This document shows positions 25,019 through 35,629 of a DNA stretch of 64,000 nucleotides, in pieces. This DNA comes from Acanthococcus lagerstroemiae (lineage: Eukaryota; Arthropoda; Insecta; Hemiptera; Eriococcidae): NCBI GenBank assembly GCA_031841125.1, contig CM063108.1:26835399-26899398 (forward strand), read 5' to 3'. The translations under genes were made by a program, and so were the position numbers. Below the pieces are notes generated by a model. That model was not told the DNA's origin. It worked only from the letters and a program-made list of their open reading frames with translations, and ran no database searches. The stretch's first letter is position 1; each line of letters starts with the position of its first letter.

Positions 25019-25035
25019 TCTTTGTGTGCAATAAT

Positions 25036-26556
25036 ATACTACTTTAATCGTTGAACTCATTTCAAGTTAATATTACTTCATTGTAGAAAGTGTGCAATGT
25101 GTAACGTCAATTGGCACATTTCCTATCGTTCATACACTCGATTTCATCGTCATTTTTCTATCGTTTATTAACTTTATTTCAACGTGCAATGAAAGTATAC
25201 CCATAAGTTGAACCTTGCAGTCATTGCATACGGTTATACTTCGCTGGCCTAGAAATCAGCAGAGAAAGGGATTTGTGCTACACCCTTACCCTGTCACCCT
25301 ATTCCTGTAACACCATTTGACCAAATTTCTCTTTTTGCTAGCCCATCAAGCTGTCCCGGCGGTCCGAATTTGATATTATGAGACAGGGCACACTTTCGTG
25401 CCGGAAAATCCGAGCCACCCGGCCCCCACAAACGCGCAAACCTGTCGTATTTCACCCGGAAAAATACCGGTGTCTAATTGCGCGCGTGGATTTTTCCGGC
25501 AAAGACGTTTTACAGCTGACAGGTGCTACTCTAAACTGGCCTTTTTTTTTTTTTGTTCACGCCGAGGCGCCACAAACAGCTCGTTAAATCGCGCTTATTG
25601 GTCACCGACACTCGTAATTCGAGTCAACGAGACGAGGATACACGCGGCGAGAAAACCCGCTCACCTTTTGTTAGTCGCTACACTTGCGCCTTTTCGGCTT
25701 TCACCCCGGAGCGTTTTCAAAAGCGCCAGGCTAAGAGCTCGTCGATGCTATCCTATAAACCTGCGACATCACGGCACTATATTTACGATAATTAACTAAT
25801 TAAGAGCCGCGCACGCGAGCGATTCTTCTCTTTCGCAATTTCATTTCGCCGGTTTTCATTTTCGAATGCATTAATCTTGGACGAGTGTACAGCAATATTA
25901 TATAGGATTTTCCCCGAATGGAAATGCCGGCACGACTGTATATATATATATATTTTTCCCGCAGGTCGTAAAATTAACCGACAATAGGATATAACCGGCG
26001 TGCACCCGCGTACATTGATTAATTTTTTGCGCTTCGCTTGTTTTTCAAGTAGCCTATGAAATTACGGTTATGCTATTCGAGCCCACCCGAACGTTAATAA
26101 AGTTGCTTTCGCGGCGCGCGCCAGTGAGAGAGAGGGAGAGAGAGTGAGAGAGAGAAACGACGACTTCGCTAAGAAACCGAAATTGCCTAATATAATTTTC
26201 ATTAAGGAGCAGGTACTTTGGGTTCGTGTGATTTGCACACACGCGAGCACCGACCGGCTCGGCTAGTTTCATTATTTTACTTTTTCAAAGAGAACCCGAC
26301 CGAGCCTCTCTCTCACCCTCTCTTCTCGATGGATAAGGAAAATTAATTTGTAAGGATGTCTGCCGGAAAACCTCGTTACCGTTCGACACAGGGTGAGGCG
26401 GATCACAAACGAAGAACACAGAAACCATCGAAAGGCGATGAGGGGTGTTTAGATTTTAATTTAGATGAAGAAAGAAACGAAAAATGTATTATGGCCGTAC
26501 AGCCAAGTTGTATAGGTTGCAGAAAAGCATGGGCCAGAGAAATAGTGTATTACTAT
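25036..26556. other. Unassigned CpG-rich stretch with microsatellites
   Basis: From about 25380 to 26340 the sequence is notably CG-rich and unique in the window, with a TA microsatellite near 25938-25952 and a GA tract near 26130-26155. Frames at 25398-25799, 26054-26272 and 26356-26568 (70 residues, MSAGKPRYRSTQGEADHKRR start) show no known domain. They may be chance, although the last is the least unlikely small exon candidate. Confidence 0.35.
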
Positions 26557-26672
26557 ACATGTGGGTAAAGTGAATGTTTACCCAACGAAGCAAAAGTTAG
26601 CGATATGAGCCGTTAGGCGAGTTGAGCAATTTGCTCAGTTGGTAAACGTTCACGATACCCGCATGTATTGTA
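26557..26672. repeat. Small hairpin element, copy 2
   Basis: The arms tacatgtgggtaaagtgaat and the complement of acgttcacgatacccgcatg border a core. Read on the minus strand, the core contains aattgctcaactcgcc and atcgctaactttt, matching copy 1 at 24931-25018. The shared asymmetrical core suggests common descent. Confidence 0.55.
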
Positions 26673-26920
26673 AGATATTTTATTCTTATGATGTTAAAAC
26701 AGAAATCTATCCTCTTCACTTTCAAAATCAAAATCGCACGAATTCAGATTCACACTATCAAGATACACGAATTCCAGGAATGGAAGGAACGTGAACACGT
26801 GAACGAATCATGCTCTCACACTTCTCACGCTCGTTGAAATTTTCAAGCGTTTTCATTGGTTCATACTGTGGTCGACCCGTTTCTTCATTGTACATTGTTT
26901 TTATTTCATGCTTAGCATAG

Positions 26921-26947
26921 GTGCGGGTAAAATGCACTTTTACCCGC
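26921..26947. repeat. Short perfect hairpin gcgggtaaaa/ttttacccgc
   Basis: A 10-base perfect inverted repeat with a six-base centre (tgcact region) lies here. Its arm gcgggtaaa resembles the arms of the hairpin at 26557-26672, so it may be a further reduced relative. Confidence 0.4.
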
Positions 26948-27002
26948 AGGTAGCTTACAGTCAAAATACTGTTTTAATATCATGTATAGAGTAAAAATTT
27001 TT

Positions 27003-27660
27003 TCCTATACTTGATCGACTACGAAAGAGCCTTTGACACAGGGTCAAACATGATGATTTACTTAATAACCTGGAAAAAACTGGAATGAATAAATTCGACT
27101 TAACAATCCTATACAATCTATAATTGGAAGTAACTTACGACCATTGAAGGTACAAGTACAGAAGAAATAGGAATCTGCAAAGGAGTACGGCAAAGCGATA
27201 CACTGCCACCAATGCTATTAAACCTGTACTCGGAGAATGTTATCAAAGAGGCTCTGAAAGAGCTTGAAATTCGCATTACAGTGAAAAACAAGCTATGCCG
27301 ATAATACACTGACTTACAGATGCTGTTAGACTAGTCAATTATAGACGAGAGAAATATGGTCTGAGGATGAACACTCAGAAGACAAGATTCATGATCATTA
27401 AGAGAGAACCATGAAAATACCTACATCCACATCAGATGTGATGATTCAGAAGTCAAAGAATTCAAATATCTGGAATGCTACAGCACGCAAGAACTAATCC
27501 CAGAGCCAAATATCAAAAAAACTATGTATACATGCCTAAAGTGCCTTCAATAAAACGTCAAAGCTTTTAGCAGATGTTAGTCTCAATTTAGAAATTAGGA
27601 AATGATTTATTAAATACACTGCATGAACTGGAAGCCACATGTACAAAGAAATGTGTCGAA
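27003..27660 (+). pseudogene. LINE reverse transcriptase fragment
   Basis: Pieces of an RT palm are spread across frames: LIDYERAFDTGS near 27010, LPPMLLNLYSENVIKEALKE near 27200, YADNT near 27297 and YGLRMNTQKTRFMIIKRE near 27355. These match the FxDxxxAFD, LSPxLFNLYSExIxxEAL and YADDT motifs of LINE enzymes of the endonuclease-reverse-transcriptase type. Catalytic YADD is changed to YADN. Several frameshifts and stops exist. The family differs from the RTE-like copies elsewhere in the window, judged by the NLYSE motif. The fragment runs directly into the dispersed repeat at 27661. Confidence 0.75.
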
Positions 27661-27959
27661 CCAAGACGAGGAGGTGAGGGGTGACTGAAAGAAGCGCCCG
27701 TCTGTAATGTACCCGAATTTCAGGTCAAGGCTGGGTGAGCGTTAACCTCGGTCAGTAGGGTGTCCCATGGTGGCTCTGGCAGGACAGCGCGCACCGGAAG
27801 CGGAAAGGCGAAATGGGGGCTTGGGTCAGCCTCCATGCGTCCCTCTGGTCACTGCTGCGATACTCGAAAGGGTACTTTCCGGGACCACGGGTGCGGTGTC
27901 TGGGGAGCCAATTTGACATGCGTGCATCGCCATATGCTCCACCAAGGGACAGTGAACCT
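27661..27959 (+). repeat. Dispersed repeat R, copy 1
   Basis: This GC-rich segment beginning ccaagacgaggaggtgaggg and ending near acagtgaacc recurs in inverted orientation at 62037-62328, with roughly nine bases in ten alike over most of its length. Because it follows a LINE RT directly, it may be that LINE's 3' untranslated region, but the 62-kb copy lacks the RT. Frames through it on both strands are not conserved between the copies. Confidence 0.75.
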
Positions 27960-28714
27960 TCGTTCACACTAATAACAGCCAATTGCCCAACTGCCCACAA
28001 GAGATAAGAAAACGTACCAGACCACAACAACCTATAGGAAAATAGAACAGAGCGTGCACCCGACACAACACTACAACAACTTAACAGACATTGGAGTAAT
28101 AGACACGACTATAACAACTAATACAAAGACAGGATACTAGACACCTATTACCATAGTGGATACTCCCGGTACACCCTTATCCATATAATGTAAATTAAAC
28201 GCATTAGGAGCCTTAGCAGTAGATGGATGTGAAGCACTGAAGATGAACACACCTGAGAACACTTTGCAAATTACAACTTACAGTGGTGAAAATTACTAAT
28301 TTAAAAGAATTAACTAATTACATACACCATTAAAATATAGCCTCTACTCTAATGAACCCTCCATAAAATTTTGGAGAGGTTTCCAGAGGAGTCTTAACGA
28401 GTCTGAAGTAAGTCTTTACCAATCTTGAAGTTTAACAGCGCTCTATTTTTACTACAAAGCTATGAAACCATGGACTGAATAAACTCCGAATTACACGGAG
28501 TAAAATGGAAGCGTCGTTGAAGTCAACTAAGTCTCAAGCTACCTCTCACTTTTTCCACTTTTTTTTTACCAGTTCTATTGATAAACTATAAGCAGTAGCG
28601 TATCCCTGTACCCCCCGCCGTTCCTGTATTTCAATAAAGCTACTCACAGTAATTTCTGAATACAGTTACTTACGGCAGTTCTTAATCAAGTCCCTATAAC
28701 AGTAATGTTACAAT
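27960..28714. other. Unassigned AT-rich stretch
   Basis: Nothing recognisable. The first 150 bases (aacaactaata-type, A-rich) could be the tail of repeat R. Confidence 0.3.
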
Positions 28715-29160
28715 CAGGGACGTACCGAAGAGTTTTCCCTGGAGGGAGGGGGGTAAAATTGTGAAAGTCCCAACTGCTCAACTCAGAATTAGTATCGAAG
28801 CAAAAAAAAAAAAAGCCTTTTGACTGGCTCACTTTCGACTTGGGTTTTCCCAACTTCTCAACTCAATTCCCAAGTATCAAAGCAAAAAAAAACCTTCTGA
28901 CCTGTTGGATTTTTCCAACTGGCTCAACTCAGAATTCCCAAGTATCAAAGCCAAAGAACTAAAACCTTGTAATTTGGGCTTTCCCAACTTCTCAACTCAA
29001 TTCCCAAGCATCAAAGCTAAAAAAAAACAAAAAACTTTTAACTTGTTGGATTTTTTCCCAACTCGCCTGACTGAAATGGTAAATTTCCCCAACTGCTGAG
29101 TAAAAAATTCTAACAGGAGGGAGGGAGTAAGTCGCCCCCCCCCCCAACGGTACGTCCTTG
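28715..29160. mobile_element. hAT MITE with internal tandem repeats and 8-bp target duplication
   Basis: The ends are cagggacgtaccg and its complement cggtacgtccttg with one mismatch. Identical 8-mers gttacaat lie at 28707-28714 and 29161-29168. The interior consists of four to five degenerate units of about 60-70 bases with the core ctcaactcaattcccaag, then tatcaaagc plus an A-run. A C-run lies just inside the right end. No coding potential was seen. Confidence 0.88.
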
Positions 29161-29168
29161 GTTACAAT

Positions 29169-30420
29169 AAAGTTACTGCAGTTTTTAAATGAAGTTATAG
29201 TAATTTTGCAATTCAGCTACAGTAATTTTTCAATGAAGTGCAGTCATTTTTTTAAATAAAAATACAAGTACTATCTCCCTTTCCTGTTCTGACGCCACCG
29301 TCTATAAAGAAGAGAATCCAAAATAAGAAATTCAAAAAGATTCAACCAAAAAGTAAATAAAAATCTCTCTAGGACTGAAGAAATACTGTTGAAAGGAGTT
29401 CTCAACACTACATAAGAACTTCTTAGAATCTCCCATTGAGACATCCTTTGAAGGCAAAGAAAAATATATCGAAACACGAATGCCAAGACGAAAAGATTTA
29501 TCTCTGTGAAATTCACTGTTGTTCACCTTTGGGAATACACTTTACAAGCGTATGGTACTTCATTTCGCCGACTATTTTTATGATTCTTCTTCATTATTTT
29601 AGGTCACTCGTTAACCACATCATCGGATTATTTTCACTCCGGCTGATACAGACAAGAAAAAGTCTAGTTGGAAAATAACTACTGGCTAGTTCTGGCAATA
29701 ATGCGAAGAAATACGGATCCGAGATACCAAGTTAGAATATAGCGTTGGTTAAAGCGAAAATACCTAAACTCAAAATGCAAACTTGAGCAAGGTACAGACA
29801 TCAAACGAGAAACTCATTACCCGCGGTTAACACTAATACCAAGATACAGTATGTAGCTATCACATAATTACAACGCAAATAGAAATCGCACATGGTGCTG
29901 GTTTGATAACAGAATAACAAACCAAGCAAATAAATGTTCATCAACTAAATACAGAAGTTAGAAAATTAATCAGAAAACAATTACAACTTGCAGTCGCGCA
30001 GATCTAAATTAAATTAAATTCGTTTTTACGAACAATACACTGAAACCGACTCGGGAAATATTACTCCATGTCGATGACCAAAGGAAGCCGCAAAAGGTAA
30101 ACAATAGAGGAGATTCGTCAATATAGAACAAAAGGAAAAGGCAATGAAAATTTCACGTTTCACGTGGATGAATGATTCTTGAATGTTTCAACCTTTAACC
30201 GAGAAAGTTATAAGCAAGTTCGTTCACCTAGTTCATTTTTTCATTTTCAATACGCAAATCAAAAGATGGGTCACATTCTCAGGGCCCTATAGCAAAGCAA
30301 ATTCACTGAGGGGCGAGGATCAAACAATTTCCAACTGTTTTGAGCGCGAAAAAATAGCTTTAAGATGTGTGAATTTGCCAACTGAGCAGCGGCGTCTGGT
30401 CTTGACCAAAGGAGAAGTTT
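29169..30420. other. Unassigned AT-rich stretch
   Basis: No gene or element could be supported. Short frames near 29271-29678 have no domain. Confidence 0.3.
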
Positions 30421-30429
30421 TTTTCTCTC

Positions 30430-30646
30430 TTTTTTCTAACTCTCCTCTCAACCCGAGCCCTGGACTCCGCGCTTTCGAGCATTACATCAGCGACGTCGAG
30501 GAAGTTGCTAGGGCTGCCTTAGCCCTCGTCTCGTCTTGCCGAAAAGCCGGCCTAGGTCGAAATGTTGCGAGTTGCTACATGGGCTCGAACCCGGGACCTC
30601 CGGATTCCGAGACCAACGCGCTATCCACTCGGCCAAACAGACCCCA
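30430..30646 (-). mobile_element. tRNA-derived SINE copy 3
   Basis: On the minus strand this copy has the A box TGGCCGAGTGG near 30623-30633 and a B box of type GGTTCGAGCCC, followed by the same body as the copies at 3.9 and 22.4 kb and a tail ending in an A/G-rich stretch. The A-box flank differs slightly (GTCTGTTTGGCC). No target duplication was visible, so the ends are approximate. A 169-residue frame at 30183-30692 on the plus strand runs through it but is an antisense reading of the SINE. Confidence 0.85.
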
Positions 30647-30982
30647 GATTAGCCTTTCAATATTGCTCGATAGTGTATTTATAGCTTCTTGAGTTTTGTA
30701 TGCCGGAATAATGAATGTTTTATTTGCATTTTTGTGTTTACTGAAATTATTTTAAAATCTTATTCGTTTGTTTACTTTTATATCACAAACATCTAATCTG
30801 TGATCTGACTGGAAATGAGTGCAACTTAATATAGATATATTTTTTGCAATACGCTTATCATTAATTAAAGTATGGTCAATTTCATTGAAGGTTTTCCTAC
30901 CTGGTGATCTCCATATCCATCTTTCGGTATCCTTTTTTTTATTTAAAGCATACCCCTATCATTGATAAATTATATTTGTCTA

Positions 30983-31923
30983 CACAGTCTAGCCATAAGT
31001 TCTGATACACGTGTTAGTGTACGCCTGTAGAAGGGAATTTTAGGTGCGCGACTTCGGTAACACTGTCAGGGTGTGAGAGAGGTACTGTACCAGGTATACA
31101 TGGCCAGTTGGTTCGAAAATTAATGCGGTATGAACGTGAATTGTACATTACTCGAGACGGGTAAGATCAAAAGCGCTGTTAGCGAGGCACGGTAAAAATG
31201 GTCACAAAGAAATATTGTTCACGGATGAGAAAATTTTCACCATTGAACAAAAATTCAATCGGCAAAACGACCGAGTTTATGCTCGATCTTCATACGAAGC
31301 TAAAGAGAAGGTCCCACGCATTCAACGAGGTCATCACCCCACCAGTGTGATGGCTTGGTGGGGCGTATCATATGAGGGTGTTACCAAGGTGCATTTTTGT
31401 CAACAGGGGGTGAAAACCAATGGAAAAGTATATGTTCAGATGTTGGAGGATGTGATAGCACCTCTGACTGATACCTTATTCTACGGCGAGCACTGGATCT
31501 TCCAACAGGATTCAGCACCGGCTCATAAATCACGATTGGCGCAAAATGTTCCGGAATTCATTGCGCATATGGATTGGCCCTCCGGTAGTCCAGACTTGAA
31601 TCCGTTGGACTATCAACTCTGGGCGGAACCTAAAGAGGCTGCTTGTAGCAAGCCTCACACCAATTTAGAGGCTCTCAAGTCGAGTATTCGAAGAGCTGCA
31701 GCCAATCTCCCGCTGGAACGTGTTCGTGCCGCTATTGACCTGTGGCCAGAACGGTTACGAAAATGTGTGCGGGCAAAGGGGGGGGGCATTTTGAAAAATT
31801 TTTTAGCTATTCCGACTCGAAAAAGTATGCTCTTTTTTGCGGTTTTTGTAGTTTTTTCGTATATTAAATATTTGACGCATTATACACGTTTGTAGTTGTA
31901 TCAGAACTTATGGCTAGACTGGG
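30983..31923 (+). mobile_element. maT-type mariner transposon, 5'-internally deleted
   Basis: The ends carry cagtctagccataagttctg and its complement, bordered by TA at 30981-30982 and 31924-31925. Removing the element and one TA rejoins the endonuclease frame on the opposite strand (KLVDL followed by VDKYNL), which confirms both boundaries. At 941 bp it is shorter than a full mariner of about 1.3 kb, because the DNA-binding N-terminal coding part is missing. Confidence 0.93.
31140..31895 (+). pseudogene. maT-type (DD37D-like) mariner transposase, catalytic domain only
   Basis: The frame is open from 31140 and holds the catalytic core of a transposase that cuts and joins element ends. The first Asp is in EILFTDEKIF, the second in WIFQQDSAPAHKS, and the third in SPDLNPLDY. 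WWGVSYEGV and WPERLRKCVRAKGG are also present. The helix-turn-helix N-terminus (about 120-150 residues) is gone. Between the second and third Asp there are 32 residues. Relatives with the same motifs have 37 (DD37D), and the missing five residues fall in the stretch SRLAQNVPEF, so a 15-bp deletion is inferred. With no DNA-binding domain and a shortened active site it is not expected to work. The start was drawn after an upstream stop, and no ATG begins it. Tail residues past GGG do not resemble the family. Confidence 0.85.
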
Positions 31924-32039
31924 TACAAGGTCAACTAGTTTTTCGCCTCTTAAGTTGGATGCACTCTAGCCAAGTTTCCTATCCTATTTCTTGATGTCAT
32001 ATTACTCCCCATTTTCGCATTAAAATCGCCCGTTAAGTA

Positions 32040-32330
32040 ACGAGATTTGCACCGGAAAACGCACGAAAACACGTACTAAGAACTTCTAATGTCACACAAA
32101 TACAAACACACGAAAACAGTAGCTAGATCGCTTTGAAAACGCACAGTGTATCGCATATACAAACTAGACTGTGCGGCGACGGCCAGCGGCCTTTATGTAT
32201 CCCGGCGTCATCGACGAAACTCCCAATCGCTTTCGTTATCGAACTTCTATTCTGCTGCTCGAAACGTGTCGATCTTTCTTTGCTTACCTCGAATGTTCGG
32301 GATTATTCGCCACAATAATGTAAAATATTC
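32040..32330. other. Unassigned insert within LINE endonuclease
   Basis: Endonuclease-coding sequence stops near 32335 and resumes near 32035 on the minus strand. The 290 bases between are more CG-rich, with runs such as gcggcgacggccagcggc, and match no LINE motif. Size and sharp borders fit a solo LTR or MITE, but I found neither terminal repeats nor a target duplication. Confidence 0.45.
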
Positions 32331-32795
32331 TTTCTCCTTTTCGAGTATTTCATCTGCTCCCTTGTAAAAGTTATCTACTTCAGTTTCTAACGAGTTGAGT
32401 GTGGGGGCATATACCTGGATTAATGATAAATTTACTTAACTATTGACTTTTATTGTCAGTACAGCTATCCTTTATGTTATACCTTCAATTTTTATTATTT
32501 TATTCGTCATACATCTGTGAACATAAAAGCCTACTCCATGGATACCCTGCGTATTTCCATAGTAACAGAATAAATTCCCATCAGCTCTTCTCATTATTTC
32601 TCCATTCCGTCTCATCTCGGCAATACCTATGATGTCTAGATTAAGTAGACCTATATCATTTTAAAATTCCTGCAAATGATCTTCATTTGCCAGTCCCTGA
32701 CAATTAAAATACCCAACTCTGAGCCCTACAAACATGGGTGCTAACCAAGAGGCAAATTCGCGTCTGAAAAACACAATTCAATTCTGAGGAGCATT

Positions 32796-33125
32796 TTGGC
32801 CACTTATGTAAAAGATAAGATCGATATAAAAACTATCAGGGCACAAACAGGAGCAAAAACTATAGGGTACAAAATTAAAAAATTGAAACTGAAATATGCT
32901 GGCCATTTGGCAGGGGGTGACCCAGAGAAATGGTGTTACCGCTACACCATGTGGGACCCAAAATATCAGAAGAGGAAAAGAGGCTGCCCAGCGACCTAGT
33001 GGATAGACGAGATTCTAGGATACCTCGGCCCTGGCTGGGCACAGACAGCGAGGGAGCAAGAAAGATGGAAGAATGTGACAGAAACCTATGCCCAACTGTG
33101 GGCAGATTAGGTGACGATTTACATC
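32796..33125 (+). pseudogene. RTE-like LINE C-terminal tail fragment
   Basis: Translation gives KLKLKYAGHLAGGDPEKWCY, then KRKRGCPAT and, in a changed position after a stop, WIDEILGYLGPGW and EQERWKNVTETYAQLW. This is the WAGH..R..D.RW / GRP..RW.DEI / A.DR..W..L.EAY.Q.W order of RTE-type LINE tails. It lies head to head with the antisense endonuclease fragment just upstream and is probably a separate 5'-truncated insertion. An A-rich tract at about 33160-33196 follows and may be its poly-A tail. Confidence 0.75.
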
Positions 33126-33196
33126 GCAAACTCAATGTACATCTCAAGGTTGTAAATTAAAACAAAAATAAAACAAAAAAAAAAACAACAAAAAAA

Positions 33197-33723
33197 CCAC
33201 AATGACTAATAATGAATCTGAGATAGGTCTGCGGTCTGCGCTGCACCTTGTTTTTCAGCATACTGTCAAGAAGTTGCTGGTACACTTGATGGGGACGGTG
33301 TCGCGAGTCTCTAATTACAGGATCCGCCCATAGACCCACGGGGCTGATGGTAACAGTACCTGACCAATGGTTCTCGGGCGTGAAAATAACGTAGGCGAGA
33401 CGATTTTGTTGAAGTGAGAATTTCATTAATTCGTCAAAATACGATTACGTCATTATGGCGTTATTTAGATACAGTGGATGATATATGGGTAAAGAGCCAC
33501 TAGGCTTTGTAATATGTAGTACGTGACACGACAGAATTCAAAGTCTAAGATGCTGGACAAAGAGTAATAGCTCCTCCAGAGCTTACGACAGAGAGTAGAG
33601 ACCAAGACGACATCTAGGTTTCGTGGAGGAGTTATAATACCTGCGATGGATGAGCTTGATTGTGGTGCAGAACTCTGCCTAGGAAGAATGGTCAATGCAT
33701 TGGAATAAATGGGGTATAGTTAT
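33197..33723. other. Unassigned stretch
   Basis: No gene or element was recognised. The minus-strand frames at 33157-33426 and 33465-33695 have no domain. Confidence 0.3.
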
Positions 33724-34065
33724 ACTGCGGCTACACAATGCGTCCAATGCTTCCAACGTTGGACGTTGGAAGGATGTGACGCATCGTGTAGCTAGCCGTA
33801 GCACACATGTCGGAAGACGAATGGCTAGCATCAAATGCTGGCTGGCGTTGGAACATGTTCGGCTGTCTGTTGGTCTTTTTTTTTTTTTTCGCTTCAAAGG
33901 ATGCTTCCAACGTTTGAACTAACATCTCGAAGCACTCTGCAATACTGGACCCAAAATTTGCCTCACTGTGTAGCCAAACGCTGCATCCAGCACTCGTTCC
34001 AATGATGGGCCAACGTTAGAAGACACATGTTGGGTCAAACGTAGAACGCATTGTAAAGCTCGGCT
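33724..34065. mobile_element. Possible MITE with acaatgcgt ends
   Basis: The left end ggctacacaatgcgtccaa and the complement of the right end (gctttacaatgcgttctac) are similar. Inside both ends are repeated ccaacgtt/aacgttgg motifs. A T-run lies near 33876-33889. The pattern fits a diverged MITE, but I saw no target duplication. Confidence 0.4.
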
Positions 34066-35625
34066 TTACAGAATATTCAGTGATTGGACGCTCACGGTTA
34101 TTTTCCACGGCGGAGCTTTTCGATCTTCGGAAAGATACCGTTCGAGTTTTCGGAATTCGAGGAGGATGTAGCATGCTCAATATTGCGTCTAATTTCTGCG
34201 CGCGTGATTGGTGGGCGTCTTGTTGACATCCGTTTGATGGCTATTTTTTGCATACACGTGCAGTCAATAATCTCGGGCTAGTGCAATACATATTGATTTC
34301 CGGTGGGAATTGAGTCTTCTAAAATGTCCCGGGAGGTGTGAAAAAGGATCGACCTGATGGTGTGAGAGAGAAGGTGAATTCTCCTCACAGCACATACATT
34401 AGAGTTGCCTCAATTTTTCAGAAGTGTCTCACATTGCGCTCACCAAAAAGTGGACTCTGACCCGTGAGACTGGGGAACTGATTTCTAAATGTATGCGACT
34501 CTTGACCTTCAATATTCGTTTCTGACTTTTCACAGAGGCTTCCGGAAGAGACTTGTGACTTTTTTCAGGCACAAATCTTTTCAATGGCTTCTGGAGGCGA
34601 CTCCTGACTATTCTGATGCTCTCTTGACTCACGGCTCTTCTTGACTCTTTTTACACGTCGCGTCGTTCTATACCTTTGAGACCAGTCTGGAGGCTGAACA
34701 GACAATCGATTTTGAAGAAATGATTTTCTAGATATTTTCCCCTTAAAAGCTGCTGTTCTGATTCAGATCTTACGTAATTAGGTAGGTTCTATGCGCCTCT
34801 CACACCGAGCGACATATTCAGCTGCACGACCCGGCATGACAGAAAAAAACGAATTTTTTGCTGAATTTTAATTTCAGCGTGTGGAGATAGAAGAATAAAT
34901 CAGCGTTAATGGTACCAGATACTTTGTTTTCTTCAGAAGGTGTTACAATTACTCCTGATATCCAGCTCTTCTGTTGTAGTGATGCTACAACCAGAGCTGA
35001 AATCCTGCGGGTGCTGAAATGAAAGTAGTTGCAAGTAATTTCAGTTCATGATCCAGTAACGATATAACTTATATCTCTGCTCAAGGCCATGTTTTCCGAG
35101 CCCGAAGAAACAGAAACAGTAATTTGTAATAAAAGAAAAGCTCGATACCTAATAACAGAAGCTTGTAATCCATATTTCTTAAGGCGTTTGATTGAGGATG
35201 TATATTTAAAGATAGTGATGCCTATTATTCTCTACTGCATGATAAAATTTCCAATATCGCTAATAATAAGAAAGTGTTGAAAATTTAAATTAGATTTTGG
35301 TCTACAAGTGAGAACAAGATGATAGTTGCTCAATTAGAAACAATTTTCCCGAACTCGGCAGATGAAGCTAGTCATTTTTCAATCCATTTGGTCGGCTATG
35401 GATAAGGCTCAACAGCCGATGAAAAATTTGTTAATGTTGTGCTGAGGTGACCCCAATATTAACAAATCAGTGTTCAGTTTATTCAATGAGAAAGCGAAAG
35501 TTGTAGGCTACGTTCTAAAAGTTTATTGAGCATAGGGACTTGCAACATACATAAAATCCACAATGACTTTTCAAAAAGTGGTAATGAAATTGATCATGAA
35601 ACTGCAGAATTTGTTATAGCATTGC
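34066..35625. other. Unassigned stretch
   Basis: No gene family was recognised. The frame at 35089-35280 (63 residues) is unassigned, and its AT-rich amino-acid content is not distinctive. Confidence 0.3.
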
Positions 35626-35629
35626 ATTA

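Larger units (their letters stand above)
22978..25035. repeat. Large inverted repeat, arms of about 550 bp
   Basis: The left arm (about 22978-23540) and the right arm (about 24520-25035) are inverted, diverged copies. Shared pieces include the gtaaaaaatatcttacaaaa motif, the gctgctttccacttgcaaaa motif and the gtgtgcaata motif. The left arm lies inside the hAT-type element at 22895-23711, so the right arm is best read as a second copy that has lost its termini. The loop between the arms holds degenerate tandem repeats. Confidence 0.75.
30785..32745 (-). pseudogene. LINE endonuclease domain fragment, interrupted twice
   Basis: On the minus strand, from high to low coordinates, the apurinic-endonuclease-like domain of a LINE is readable: VGYFNCQGL and LDIIGIAEMRRNG (32740-32620), IQVYAPTLNSLETEVDNFY (about 32430-32370), GDFNAKMGS (about 32030-32005), KLVDLVDKYNLSMIGVCFK (split by the mariner), WRSPGRKTFNEIDHTLIND (about 30915-30860) and FQSDHRLDV (about 30810-30785). 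The catalytic Glu of AEMRR, the GDFN loop and the SDH motif are all present. Two inserts break it: a maT mariner (30983-31923) and an unassigned 290-bp piece (about 32040-32330). In-frame stops show it is dead. The RT part is missing downstream. Confidence 0.8.

Noticed and set aside
25398..25799. 133-residue plus-strand frame
   Set aside because: Three frames are open over much of this CG-rich stretch, and none contains a motif.
30183..30692. 169-residue plus-strand gene
   Set aside because: Its C-terminal half is the SINE read backwards, and a similar reading appears in the other SINE copies.
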